From Clostridium_X cadaveris (lineage in GTDB: Bacteria > Bacillota > Clostridia > Clostridiales > Clostridiaceae): 64,000 nucleotides of DNA. The translations under genes and the position numbers were made by a program. A model generated the notes under the pieces. That model ran no database searches. It worked only from the letters and a program-made list of their open reading frames with translations, and was not told the origin of the DNA. Positions 48,408 through 56,791 of the stretch are shown here, piece by piece. The stretch lies in NCBI RefSeq assembly GCF_039521325.1, contig NZ_BAAACD010000016.1; one strand, 5' to 3'. Position 1 is the stretch's first letter, and each line of letters starts with the position of its first letter.

Positions 48408-48410
48408 GTC

Positions 48411-48635
48411 TTATCCTCTAGGTGGGAAATTATCATTACCATAAGAATCTTTTTCTCTTATTCTTCCGTTTTTTCCATGAATAATAAGTTCTGATTGTTG
48501 ATTCTTAGCAATTTCTCTAGCAATATTAATAGCTTCTTTTTGTGTTTTAGTAGTAGCAGTTGCTCTACTATTTCCAGCTCCTTTAACTTGCCAATTTCCT
48601 TTTCCATTAGGTGTCACATGTTGATTTTTTTTCAT
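48411..48635 (-). CDS. DUF2188 family protein (74 aa)
   Basis: 74 residues matching DUF2188 throughout: HVTPNGKGNWQVKGAGNSRA, then TKTQKEAINIAREIAKNQQS, ELIIHGKNGRIREKDSYGND and the PPRG end. The family is widespread on bacterial chromosomes and mobile elements, and its function is unknown. AAGGAGTG precedes the ATG. It is the best-recognised of the element's left-end cargo genes. Confidence 0.92.
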   Translation of the reverse strand: MKKNQHVTPNGKGNWQVKGAGNSRATATTKTQKEAINIAREIAKNQQSELIIHGKNGRIREKDSYGNDNFPPRG

Positions 48636-48705
48636 CTATATTTTCACTCCTTTTATATGTTATAAAAGGATGACTTGCTCAAACATCCATCTATGAGCTT
48701 TTGCT

Positions 48706-48834
48706 CTATTCTACTGGTATTTTAAAAGCCTTTAACCCGTAAGTTTTAGCATATATTCTTTGTCCATTTTTAGTTATCCAAGGGCGATATATATACTTCT
48801 TATCTTCCTTTTCTTTACTCTTATTATTATTCAT
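48706..48834 (-). CDS. Small basic protein (42 aa)
   Basis: The ATG at 48834 follows AAGAAGGAGGTG by seven bases, a very strong site; the longer frame to 48975 is not supported. The product is charged at the start (NNNKSKEKEDKK), then IYRPWITKNGQRIYAKTYGL. The segment RPWITKNGQRIYAKTYG looks like a small strand-turn-strand seen in phage and element proteins. No family assigned. It lies opposite a candidate plus-strand RNA. Confidence 0.65.
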   Translation of the reverse strand: MNNNKSKEKEDKKYIYRPWITKNGQRIYAKTYGLKAFKIPVE

Positions 48835-48895
48835 GCTAAAACACCTCCTTCTTACAAGAATTTTACCTATTATATGTATAATAAGTAAGTTATCC

Positions 48896-49021
48896 TTGAA
48901 AAAAAGCGACATAACTGTTAAAATATTATTTGCAGTAAATTTAACAGTGAGCAAGTTAAGTTCGCTATTTTTCAAGAAATGAAGCTATCTAAGCGCCAAC
49001 TTAGATATCGCTTCATTTTTT
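48896..49021 (+). ncRNA. Candidate plus-strand small RNA with promoter and terminator
   Basis: A near-consensus promoter (TTGAAA at 48896-48901, 17-base spacer, TAAAAT at 48919-48924) points away from all element genes. About 50 bases after the expected start a strong hairpin (48977-49018, with TGAAGC and ATCTAAG arms) ends in TTTTTT. This gives a roughly 90-base RNA. The promoter region also forms a 15-bp inverted repeat with one mismatch (48895-48909 with 48962-48976). It may be antisense or trans-acting; no target was tested. Confidence 0.45.
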
Positions 49022-49041
49022 ATATTAAACGGATTTTCCGT

Positions 49042-49437
49042 CTAATCATCACTTTCATTTTCCTTTTCTCCTAGTAGAGTTGCTTTTGTTAGGTCAAAAA
49101 TCATTACTTGTTCATTTTCATACCAATCACCTAATATACGGTAACCTTCTTCTTTTATGTTCCAATTCATAAGTCTTGATAGTGTATAAATAAAATCTTT
49201 ATTATTAATTCTTACATTTATACTTTTTATATTCTTAAAAAATTGTATTGAACCTTCTTCATTTACATCACATATTTGTACTGCAATCATCTTTTTTTCT
49301 TCATTCATTAACAAAACTACATTTTTAGGTTTACCCATTTTTATAACAGCGTTTTTTGAAAATGTCATTCCATTGTCTGTTATTGATACATATGGTAATC
49401 CAGAAGTAAGATTAACTTTTTTAAATCCTTCCAACAT
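49042..49437 (-). CDS. Hypothetical protein of the rlmH element (131 aa)
   Basis: 131 residues from the ATG at 49437 (AGGAG eight bases upstream); an ATG at 49443 is too close to that site. The fold looks beta-rich: YVSITDNGMTFSKNAVIKMG, KNVVLLMNEEKKMIAVQICD, and a C-terminal LGDWYENEQVMIFDLTKATL. No family recognised; the shape is like small single-domain proteins common on phages and plasmids. A consensus promoter lies just upstream. Confidence 0.65.
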   Translation of the reverse strand: MLEGFKKVNLTSGLPYVSITDNGMTFSKNAVIKMGKPKNVVLLMNEEKKMIAVQICDVNEEGSIQFFKNIKSINVRINNKDFIYTLSRLMNWNIKEEGYRILGDWYENEQVMIFDLTKATLLGEKENESDD

Positions 49438-49457
49438 ATTCATCTCTCCTCATAATT

Positions 49458-49486
49458 ATTATATTTTTTCAAATAACTTTTGTCAA
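49458..49486 (-). promoter_or_regulatory. Consensus sigma-A promoter of the 131-aa gene
   Basis: On the minus strand TTGACA (49481-49486) and TATAAT (49458-49463) are separated by exactly 17 bases and are followed by the ribosome binding site about 13 bases later. Both boxes match the consensus perfectly, so this gene should be expressed constitutively unless repressed. The remaining bases to 49792 are A+T rich with no gene. Confidence 0.88.
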
Positions 49487-49792
49487 TATCCTATCATTTA
49501 TTTTTTATTATTTTATCATTTTATATTCATAATCGCGCTTCAATTGCATTTATGTTCTAACGATTATTTTTATTATGCATTATTTCAGTTTCATTTCAAT
49601 CATTATTCAAACCACAAATTTAATCTCTACTCTAAATTATTTTCCAAGAAATTATCAATATTTTTATTTATTATATCATATTTAATACTTATTTTGTACC
49701 TTTTAAGTTGCATAATGTAATAAATGAATCAATATTAAATTTCATTAATATCATATTCCGTTCATAATTTCAACTACTATTTTATCTTCTAA

Positions 49793-51490
49793 CTAAATAG
49801 TAATATCTAAGTTCAATACACTCATTCCAACATTTCTTAACATAAAAGAAGAAGGAGCATCCTTTATAGATACTCCTTCTTCTTTACTTATATAGTCAAC
49901 CAAGCTATCATTTATCTTCAGTTTTATTGAATCAATTTCTCTTGTTTCATTTATAGTTATTTCTGATATTATCATATGCAATAACTTCTTCTGTTTCTCT
50001 CTACTTGTGCTTTCTGTTAAGACTTTACTAAAATTCTCTAAGATACTCTTTATGAATTCATAAGGTACTTCCTCACTTAAATCATCTGAAAGCGTTACAA
50101 GTAATGGTTCTTTTTGCTCTTGTAGCATTTTAGCCATCTTGTTTAGTTCTTCTTTTCTTTCCTTGAACTCCTCCTTGGATATTAAGTCCTCCTCATATCC
50201 CTCGAAAAGTTTACGTTTCTTTTTATCTATCTTCTCAAGCTCCTTATCTATTCTTTGTAGCTCCTTCTTAGCTGGATTTATCTTGTTATGTCTTTCTTCA
50301 TTAACATTCTTCACTATTGACTTAACCATCTTTTCATTAGAAAGTAATTCTGATAACTTACTGAATACATACTCATTAGCTTTATCAACTCTTATTGTAT
50401 TAGAATTACATACGTTTGTACCTTTATTCTTCCATGCTCCACAACAGTAGTAAGCTATTCTCTTCTTAGTTCCATCAGCTAACTTATTAGTAGTTCTTGA
50501 AATTATCATTCCAGCTCCACACTTTGGACATCTTAGTATCCCAGTTAATGGATATTCACCATCGTATATCCTTGAAGGCTTACCTTTCTTACTTTCCATA
50601 ATTGCTTGTACTTTATCCCATAGACTCTCCTCTATTATAGATTCATGTATTCCATCAGTTATTATTGGATTTGGATTAATATTTCTTCTTCTTTTTTCAG
50701 ACCAATCTTGTCTCAAATTATATCTTATCTTTCCTATGTACACCGGATTAGTTAATATATCTTTTATAGAGACTATTGAAAAATCATTCCCTTTCTTAGT
50801 CTTATGCCCTAATTTATTTATCTTATTAGCTATTGCTTTATATCCTTTTCCACTAGCATATTCATTAAAAATTATTCTTACAGTTTCTGCTTCTTGTTTA
50901 TTTATTACAAGTTTAGTGTCTTTTCTTTTCTTATGTTCAGTACCTTCAATTGGTACAATATCATATCCTAATACTCGGTTTCCCCCCCAACGCCCTTCTC
51001 TTGCTCGTGCTAAGCACACCATTTTTACGTTCTGAGCTATTGTCCCTCTTTCTAATTCAGCAACTGCTCCCATCATGTGTAATCCAAACTTCCCCATAGG
51101 AGTCTCTGTTTCAAAGTTCTCTGAATATGACCTAAAAGCAATTCCTTTTCTATCTAATACATCTATTATTTCTAGTAAATTTAGCATATTCCTAGCTATT
51201 CTACTTATCTTCCAAGTTACTACTATGTCAAATTTTCCCTCCTCCGCATCTTGTAGCAACTCTTTTAATGCAGGTCTATTTTTAATATTCTTCCCACTAA
51301 TTCCCCTATCTGAATAGCATTTATAAACTATCCAATCCATAGTCTTACACCATTCACTTAAAAGCCTTTCTTGGTCATCAATACTATAGCCATCTTACGC
51401 TTGTTCTTTTGAACTTACCCTACAGTATATCCCAATACGCTTTTTTCTTTTCTCCATCATTACATTATGTGCTAAAGTTTTAAAATCCAT
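49793..51490 (-). pseudogene. Large serine recombinase (integrase) with one in-frame TAA
   Basis: The full frame of about 565 codons starts at ATG 51490 behind AAGGAGA. The first 31 codons include IGIYCRVSSKEQA with the catalytic serine (residue 26), then TAA at 51395-51397, then GYSIDDQERLLSEWC in the same frame. Later parts are intact: resolvase fold, a recombinase domain (NKLGHKTKKGNDFSI), a zinc ribbon (CPKCGAGM with CCGAWKNKGTNVC) and a coiled coil. The longest open product (ATG at 51340) lacks the catalytic serine. This is presumably the element's integrase, inactivated unless the stop is read through or is a sequencing error. Confidence 0.85.
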
Positions 51491-51557
51491 AATCAAATCA
51501 TCTCCTTATATTTAAGGACTTTAAGTTTAAAACAAAAAGTCCTTTTCTAGTAATATT

Positions 51558-52022
51558 CTATTCAAAGTGAATCTGTGACTCTCCATTTAATCCAAAATTT
51601 TTTCTATTGAAACTTGGATTTATCACAACCTCTAAGTTTTCCTCACTGTGATAATTTAATTCTATTGTATCATCTCCAAACATACCTACTTCTATAAACC
51701 AATCTCTAATATTTAATTCATCTACAAAGTCTATAAATTCATCTAATAATCTTAAATATTGTTCCTTGTTCATAATCACATTATTCTGCTGTGAGAACCA
51801 CCACACATTAATTCTTGATTTCCTCTCTTCCAATATTATAAACTCTGGTTTTATGTGTATATTTTTAAGTAAATTTACTATATTCTCTTTTTCAGTATCT
51901 GTTTTATATAATATACCTATTGCTAATCTTGTAAGTACACTTTCACCATTATACTGGTCTTCTCTAACCACATTCTTGTTAAATTTATCTAATATAATTT
52001 GTCTTTGCTCATTTTTATTCAT
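51558..52022 (-). CDS. Hypothetical protein (154 aa)
   Basis: 154 residues from the ATG at 52022 (AGGAGG nine bases upstream; the longer frame to 52073 is unsupported). The N-terminus NEQRQIILDKFNKNVVRE is helical and the rest alternates strands and helices, with INVWWFSQQNNVIMN and DWFIEVGMFGDDTIELNYHS. No family was recognised. It lies directly upstream of the recombinase gene on the same strand, so it may belong to the integration module, but this rests on position only. Confidence 0.62.
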   Translation of the reverse strand: MNKNEQRQIILDKFNKNVVREDQYNGESVLTRLAIGILYKTDTEKENIVNLLKNIHIKPEFIILEERKSRINVWWFSQQNNVIMNKEQYLRLLDEFIDFVDELNIRDWFIEVGMFGDDTIELNYHSEENLEVVINPSFNRKNFGLNGESQIHFE

Positions 52023-52120
52023 ACTGATTTTCCTCCTATTATTTATATAATATATATCTGAAAATTTTATCATTACACTTGATATCTAAAGTAATACCAA
52101 GTGCAATTTTATTATTTTAA

Positions 52121-52708
52121 TTAGAATTTAATTTCCTCATCTTCAATCTCTCCTAAATCTATACCTGTACCATACATATTTCTGACAACATTATTATTCT
52201 CATACTCTAATGAAGAATAGTCTTCCATTACATTCTCATACACAATTTCATTTGCCTTATCATTTATGTAATCAATACTCATTAAGTTATTTCTCTCCAT
52301 TTTTAAATACTTTTCTTCTTTTTTCTTATTATCATATGCAATAATAAGCTCTCCATCTTCAAGATTATAGACATTAGTAACATTGATAAATGTACTCTCT
52401 CTTTGTAACTCTATAACTACTTCCTTACCTATTATCTCCTCATAATTAAATTCTTCACACTCATCAATTATGTTGAAATTTTCTTTAATAGCTTTTATTA
52501 ACTTATAAAATAAAAATGTTTTCCATGGTACTATAAGTAAGTATTGTTTAACTAATGTTCCATCTTCAAGCTGAAATGTTATATATCCTTGATTAAACAC
52601 TTTTTGCTTAATAGGCTTTCTACCATTGGGCTGATAACTTTTCACTTTACATTTCTTGCATCCTAAAACTATATCTATGTATTTACCACCTTTTGTTATA
52701 GTTGCCAT
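52121..52708 (-). CDS. Hypothetical protein with CxxC motif (195 aa)
   Basis: 195 residues. A KYIDIVLGCKKCKVKSYQPN segment near residue 9 gives a single CxxC pair, followed by strands (GYITFQLEDGTLVKQYLLIV) and an acidic C-terminus (GTGIDLGEIEDEEIKF). No membrane segment or known domain. AAGGGG precedes the ATG at 52708. It stands in the row of unknown genes between the recombinase and the lipoprotein. Confidence 0.62.
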   Translation of the reverse strand: MATITKGGKYIDIVLGCKKCKVKSYQPNGRKPIKQKVFNQGYITFQLEDGTLVKQYLLIVPWKTFLFYKLIKAIKENFNIIDECEEFNYEEIIGKEVVIELQRESTFINVTNVYNLEDGELIIAYDNKKKEEKYLKMERNNLMSIDYINDKANEIVYENVMEDYSSLEYENNNVVRNMYGTGIDLGEIEDEEIKF

Positions 52709-52786
52709 TTTAATCGATCCCCTTTAACTTTTTATTTTATTAACTTGATACCAAGCATATTCTTAATTGGTATCAAGTATATGTAC

Positions 52787-52885
52787 CTACTGTTTCTTTT
52801 CAGGAACTTTACCTTGTTTAATATAATCTAGTATCACTTGAGATAAAATCTCCATTATCTCCTCTACCCTTTTAGACTTGTCCAT
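52787..52885 (-). CDS. Small helical protein (32 aa)
   Basis: A frame of 32 codons starts at ATG 52885 behind AAGGAGGT. The peptide is one amphipathic helix (RVEEIMEILSQVILDYIKQG) with a charged tail. It lies 23 bases after the 207-residue gene on the same strand. The strong ribosome binding site argues that it is translated; nothing indicates its function. Confidence 0.55.
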   Translation of the reverse strand: MDKSKRVEEIMEILSQVILDYIKQGKVPEKKQ

Positions 52886-52908
52886 ATTTTCTACCTCCTT
52901 AAAGATAT

Positions 52909-53532
52909 TTATCTTACTTTTATTATTGCAACAGTATAACCATTACATTTAACATAGTTAACTTCTGAAAAAGTAATTGATACTGTATTACTGAAATCTA
53001 AGCTATACTTATCAGTTATCTCTAATACCAGTCCAGAAGAATAAATTACTCCTTTCCTACCACTACTCTTAAGTTTTAGTAAATTATCATTATTGGGTAA
53101 TCTTTCTGCTATTGCTAAACTATCATCAGAAAATGATATTGATATAGTATTAGGATTATTTAGCTTATAAATTACCTCACTAGATAAAACTATTCTTTTG
53201 CAACTTTTTGAATTGATAACAGACATAACTCCTGCTTTAGTACTTGTTTTAGATATTGTCTTACTTGTTGATGCTTTAAAGTTTCCTAAATCATATTCTT
53301 GCATTATGTCTTGATTATCATTTATATTTATTTCTTCACTTAAATCTTCTCTTTCTTGTTCACTATATCTTTCTAGCTCCATTCTTTCTATTGCCTCTCT
53401 ATTCTCTTGCATCATTTGCTCTATAGTTTTTCTAGGCTTTCTTTGTATATTTTTCTTTTCCTCTTCTGCTAAATTACTCCTTGCTTGAATATCCCTTGTT
53501 GATGGTACAGGTCTCCTTCTTATTACTGCCAT
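52909..53532 (-). CDS. Hypothetical two-part protein (207 aa)
   Basis: 207 residues from the ATG at 53532, which has AAGGAG at proper distance; the ATG at 53541 is too close. The first 75 residues are highly charged and helical (RKPRKTIEQMMQENREAIER), like a flexible or coiled region. The last 100 form a repetitive beta domain in which SNTVSITFS and NTISISFSDDS look like two copies of one strand pair. No family recognised. A good promoter lies at 53710-53737. Confidence 0.62.
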   Translation of the reverse strand: MAVIRRRPVPSTRDIQARSNLAEEEKKNIQRKPRKTIEQMMQENREAIERMELERYSEQEREDLSEEININDNQDIMQEYDLGNFKASTSKTISKTSTKAGVMSVINSKSCKRIVLSSEVIYKLNNPNTISISFSDDSLAIAERLPNNDNLLKLKSSGRKGVIYSSGLVLEITDKYSLDFSNTVSITFSEVNYVKCNGYTVAIIKVR

Positions 53533-54041
53533 TTTTATCATTCTCCTTTTTTATTTTTATAAATTTAAAATAACCCTTTGTAAACGTTTTCTTATTTTTG
53601 TGTGACTCTCCCCCTTTATAAATGAATAATTATAAATTTTTGCTCAATCTTTAATTACTATTAATTTAAGTTTTGACTATTATTAATTTAAACTTACTTT
53701 GTATTGATAATTATAGCAGCATTTTTTATATTTGCAACTCACCAAATGCATTGATACTGCTAACTTTAAGGCATATTTATTCTTTGATTTTCTTCTAAGA
53801 AACACCTTGTAATTAAGGATTTCCTAACACTTATCTATTAAAATCCTTACACTCCAAAATTTCCTTGTTTAAAAGACTTTGCACCTTACAAGGCAGGTTT
53901 TCCTTATGCTCAACAAGATTTTTTTCAAAAACTCCCTTACATTTTGTGTATAAAAATTCATTTTTAATTCCATAAATGTATAAAAATTTATTTTTTTATT
54001 TTTCTATTATATTCTAAAAGCATACTACCTCCAAAAAAAAT
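53533..54041. other. Non-coding gap with short direct repeats
   Basis: About 500 bases between two element operons. It contains the promoter of the 207-residue gene (53710-53737) and a 19-base direct repeat with one mismatch, TGTATAAAAATTCATTTTT, at 53947-53965 and 53977-53995. A GGAGG-ATG pair near 54023-54034 on the minus strand opens only a ten-codon frame. No convincing gene is seen; a decayed gene is possible. Confidence 0.5.
53710..53737 (-). promoter_or_regulatory. Promoter of the 207-aa gene
   Basis: TTGCAA (53732-53737) and TATAAT (53710-53715) on the minus strand with a 16-base spacer, about 180 bases before the start codon, leaving a long leader. Confidence 0.6.
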
Positions 54042-54078
54042 AGAGTCTTAACTTATTTTATAAGTAAATTAAGACTCT
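54042..54078 (-). terminator. Terminator of the lipoprotein gene
   Basis: A 10-bp perfect stem AGAGTCTTAA (54042-54051 with 54069-54078), eight bases after the stop at 54086, with a run of T on the minus strand. Confidence 0.82.
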
Positions 54079-54085
54079 AATACTT

Positions 54086-54823
54086 CTAATATGCTGGTTC
54101 AGTTGGTTTAGCACTTCCTGGGTTAAATATATAGGTATTCCCATTATCTACATAATCAAATGGAATAGCTGTTTTATTATATTCATTAAACATCTCATCC
54201 ATTGTTAATGACTTATTTAAATGTGGGACATAGTATCTCTTTTCTAATGATTGCTGATTCTTCTTTTCTTCTGCAATTCTTTGAGCTTCTATTTCATTTA
54301 TTGCTTCATAAGACTTCTTTACTAATTCATCAGCTTTTACCTTTTGCTCATCTGTTACATATTGTGAAGCTAGTATCTTATCATTTATATGACTTTTACA
54401 TTCAGCATATTGTTTATTATTCAACATATTCTCAGCTTCATTTAATAATGCTGTTATATTTTCAACCTCTTTCAAGTAATTATTTATCTGACTTTTTAAG
54501 TTATCTATATCATCTTTTATTACATAGTTTATATAATCACTATTTATTCCATCAATTATCTCTTTAGCTTCTGCTATTTTATTCTCATCAACTAGCTTTT
54601 TAGCTTTCTGATAACCATCAACTATTGAATATAATTTATTAGCTTCTTCATTCTCTTTATCTTCATCAAGAGCTAGTTGTAATGATGCTAATGCTTTATC
54701 ATACTCTTTACTTTCTATTGAAGTCTTAGCTTGTTCAATTGATTTCTTTACAACGCTATTTCCACATCCAACAAGTATTAATGTCAGCATTAGTAATAGC
54801 ATTATTGATACTTTTCTTTTCAT
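54086..54823 (-). CDS. Element-encoded lipoprotein, helical repeat type (245 aa)
   Basis: 245 residues with a signal peptide and lipobox (LLLMLTLILVGCGNS, Cys20). The mature part is helical: ASLQLALDEDKENEEANKLY and AENMLNNKQYAECKSHINDK look like TPR-type helix pairs, followed by a coiled segment and a non-helical tail with KSLTMDEMFNEYNKTAIPFD. It would sit on the outer face of the membrane. The gene starts ten bases after the small membrane-protein gene, so the two are probably a unit, possibly under the Mor-type activator. Confidence 0.75.
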   Translation of the reverse strand: MKRKVSIMLLLMLTLILVGCGNSVVKKSIEQAKTSIESKEYDKALASLQLALDEDKENEEANKLYSIVDGYQKAKKLVDENKIAEAKEIIDGINSDYINYVIKDDIDNLKSQINNYLKEVENITALLNEAENMLNNKQYAECKSHINDKILASQYVTDEQKVKADELVKKSYEAINEIEAQRIAEEKKNQQSLEKRYYVPHLNKSLTMDEMFNEYNKTAIPFDYVDNGNTYIFNPGSAKPTEPAY

Positions 54824-54833
54824 ACCTTCTCTT

Positions 54834-55139
54834 CTACTCCTTACTTCCCTTAAATTTATTATATAAATAGTACCCTATATAACCTATTACTCCTATCATT
54901 AAGGCTAGTCTTATTAAAAACCATAGTACAGAAATTACTCCTCCAACTAGTCCTCCTAGGAAATTAACTATGAAAGCTCCTACTATACAACATCCAACCC
55001 ACATAGTTATCATAGCTCCAAATCCAAAATGTATAATATCGAAAATCTTATGTAGTAATATAAATATTCCTGTTCCTATTATTAAAGTAACTATTACTGC
55101 TATAATGCTTGTTAATCCACCTGCATCAAAAATATTCAT
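54834..55139 (-). CDS. Small membrane protein (101 aa)
   Basis: 101 residues with about three hydrophobic helices (LTSIIAVIVTLIIGTGIFIL, MITMWVGCCIVGAFIVNFLG, VISVLWFLIRLALMIGVIGY) and a basic tail. Its ATG overlaps the stop of the Mor-type frame (TAATG), showing translational coupling, and it is followed at once by the lipoprotein gene. Function unknown; together they look like a cell-surface module. Confidence 0.72.
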   Translation of the reverse strand: MNIFDAGGLTSIIAVIVTLIIGTGIFILLHKIFDIIHFGFGAMITMWVGCCIVGAFIVNFLGGLVGGVISVLWFLIRLALMIGVIGYIGYYLYNKFKGSKE

Positions 55140-55459
55140 TATTTCTTTTCTCCTCTCTCCCTCTTATTTATCCCATTTTTATTTATTACTTTTTGTAGCC
55201 AATTACATGTATATCCTAATTTCCTTGATATCTGTTTTAGGTTCTTTCCATCATAATACTTATTTAAATAATCAATTACATACTTATCTGAATATAATCT
55301 CATTGGAAATGTTATCTGCTAACCTTTATAATTCTCATATACTTTTAATGTTATCTCATGCCCTAAAACTTCAACCATATCCTTATAGATACCTCTGTAA
55401 TTTTCACTTTTTCTACTCATATCCTCCTTATCCATCATCTCCTTTTCTATCCCATTCAA
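55139..55459 (-). pseudogene. Mor-type transcription activator gene with one in-frame TAG
   Basis: A frame of 105 sense codons starts at TTG 55459 behind AAAGGAGGT. The first part (YRGIYKDMVEVLGHEITLKV then YENYKG) and second part (QITFPMRLYSDKYVIDYLNK, LKQISRKLGYTCNWLQKVI) together match the Mor/C-type activator fold, in which a dimerising strand precedes a C-terminal helix-turn-helix. A TAG at 55319-55321 separates them exactly where family proteins read G-x-QI-x-FP. Frame and similarity continue unchanged beyond it, so this is a single nonsense change rather than a frameshift. Confidence 0.78.
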
Positions 55460-55600
55460 TATTACCTCCTTTAAAAATTTTTCATAAGATTGAAAAAACA
55501 AGTAATTTTACAAGAGAAAATCACTTGTCTTTAATTAAACTTTGTAATTCATAACTACTTAACTATAATTACTCCTTTCTTAATATTTCTCTATATAAAA

Positions 55601-55636
55601 AGAGTTAATGCTCCTTTTATTAGAAACATTAACTCT
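55601..55636 (-). terminator. Hairpin upstream of the Mor-type gene
   Basis: A 10-bp perfect stem AGAGTTAATG (55601-55610 with 55627-55636) with T residues after it on the minus strand; it would end transcripts coming from the long non-coding region. Confidence 0.65.
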
Positions 55637-55717
55637 CTTATCATATTTATAATATATATTTAATCACATCATTAAAAACATTTGATTTAGCCTTTATTCG
55701 TAGCTTTTATTTTGATT

Positions 55718-55779
55718 GCTATTATTCATTCACACTTTCTGAAATCTCTGCTTTCTGATGTGTTATCGTTGCTTTTTGA
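55718..55779. repeat. Imperfect direct repeat, copy 1
   Basis: About 62 bases matching copy 2 (56731-56791) with only a handful of substitutions and one indel; the core reads TTTCTGAAATCTCTG, then TTCTGATGTG, then TATCGTTGCTTTTTGA. The copies are 1.0 kb apart and flank the low-complexity part. Confidence 0.85.
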
Positions 55780-56334
55780 TACATTCATATTAATTGGTAG
55801 ATTAAATTTAACTTATATTTTTAATGATTTAATTTTATGTTATGATTAGTTGCTATCTATGACTTATTAGTATCTATTCTTATTACACTATCATTTTATC
55901 TTTTCTTATCTCTATCTACCATTGATTATTATTTCATCCATTAATTAGAGTTTCTTTATTCTATTATTATTACTTAGGATAGTTATTATTTCTTTATTAG
56001 TTCTTATCATTACTACATCTGATTAGTTATCTTAGTATTATTACTCTAATTATCTTACTCAATTAACTTAATGAATTATCAATCTTTGATTATTATACTT
56101 CTTGATATTCTTATTATAGTTTTTACTTGATTACTTATCTTAGTAAATATTATTATTCTAATTACATCTATTAATTATTACTACAATTCTTAATTGATTA
56201 TAATTTCTTTATCCTACTATCATATCTGATTAATTATATTATTTTTCTTATTCTGATTATAGTTAATTCTTATCAATCTATACTTCTTTATTACTTTATT
56301 CTTATTATCTTTTCTTCTATTCTATCTTTATTTT

Positions 56335-56368
56335 AATTGAAATAGATTTTTAGTAATCTATTTCAATT
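56335..56368. repeat. Perfect 14-bp inverted repeat
   Basis: AATTGAAATAGATT (56335-56348) and its exact complement (56355-56368) with a six-base loop, followed on the plus strand by a T-rich run. It could be a terminator or a structural site beside the G-rich tract. Confidence 0.75.
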
Positions 56369-56389
56369 CTTATTTTTCTTTAGTCTCTT

Positions 56390-56403
56390 CCCCCCCTCCC
56401 CCC
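56390..56403 (-). other. G-tract (six G, A, seven G on the minus strand)
   Basis: C7-T-C6 on the plus strand is striking in DNA of this base composition. On the minus strand the purine run continues as GAAGAGA. Two adjacent long G-runs could join a quadruplex with others or act as a slippage-prone or protein-binding tract. Confidence 0.7.
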
Positions 56404-56730
56404 GTCGCTTTTTACAAGCTCCGTGTTCTCAGTGCCTCTATCCTAGTTCCAAGCTTCATTATTTATATGTTTTAGCTCTCTCATTTTTTTTATTTTTGAG
56501 TGGAATTGATTTATCCGCTACATATTTTATGTTCCCGATTCTCTTTGATTTCAAGTGGAATTAGGAACGGTAGGATTTCCTATGCTTTCAGCTTTCGGTA
56601 TTCCTTTATGCCTTGTTATACTAGATTGTAAAGTTATCAATCTACTCTCTACTATGAATTTCAGTACCTTTTCATCAGTTCATCTGAAAACCGTCGATTT
56701 AACCTCTATTTACAGCTTTTCAATTTTGGT

Positions 56731-56791
56731 GCTATTCTTATTCACATTTTCTGAAATCTCTGTTTTCTGATGTGCTATCGTTGCTTTTTGA
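56731..56791. repeat. Imperfect direct repeat, copy 2
   Basis: Counterpart of 55718-55779. In both copies the minus strand can be read as a short peptide tail in the same frame (SKSND-x-TSE-x-RDFRKCE then stop), so the repeat may derive from the end of a small gene, but no start is seen for this copy. Confidence 0.85.

Noticed and set aside
53830..53990. Minus-strand frame of about 30 codons starting MNFYTQNVREFLKK
   Set aside because: The start has no proper ribosome binding site, the frame is short and lies in repeat-bearing A+T-rich DNA; it could be a decayed gene but cannot be supported.
55139..55459. TAG read as pyrrolysine
   Set aside because: The second disrupted gene has TAA, not TAG; no pyl genes are visible in the window, and the position is not one where a lysine analogue would be expected to matter.
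56555..56770. Plus-strand frame of 71 codons in the non-coding region
   Set aside because: No ribosome binding site, strand opposite to all element genes, and it crosses the direct repeat, which in the other copy does not keep this frame.
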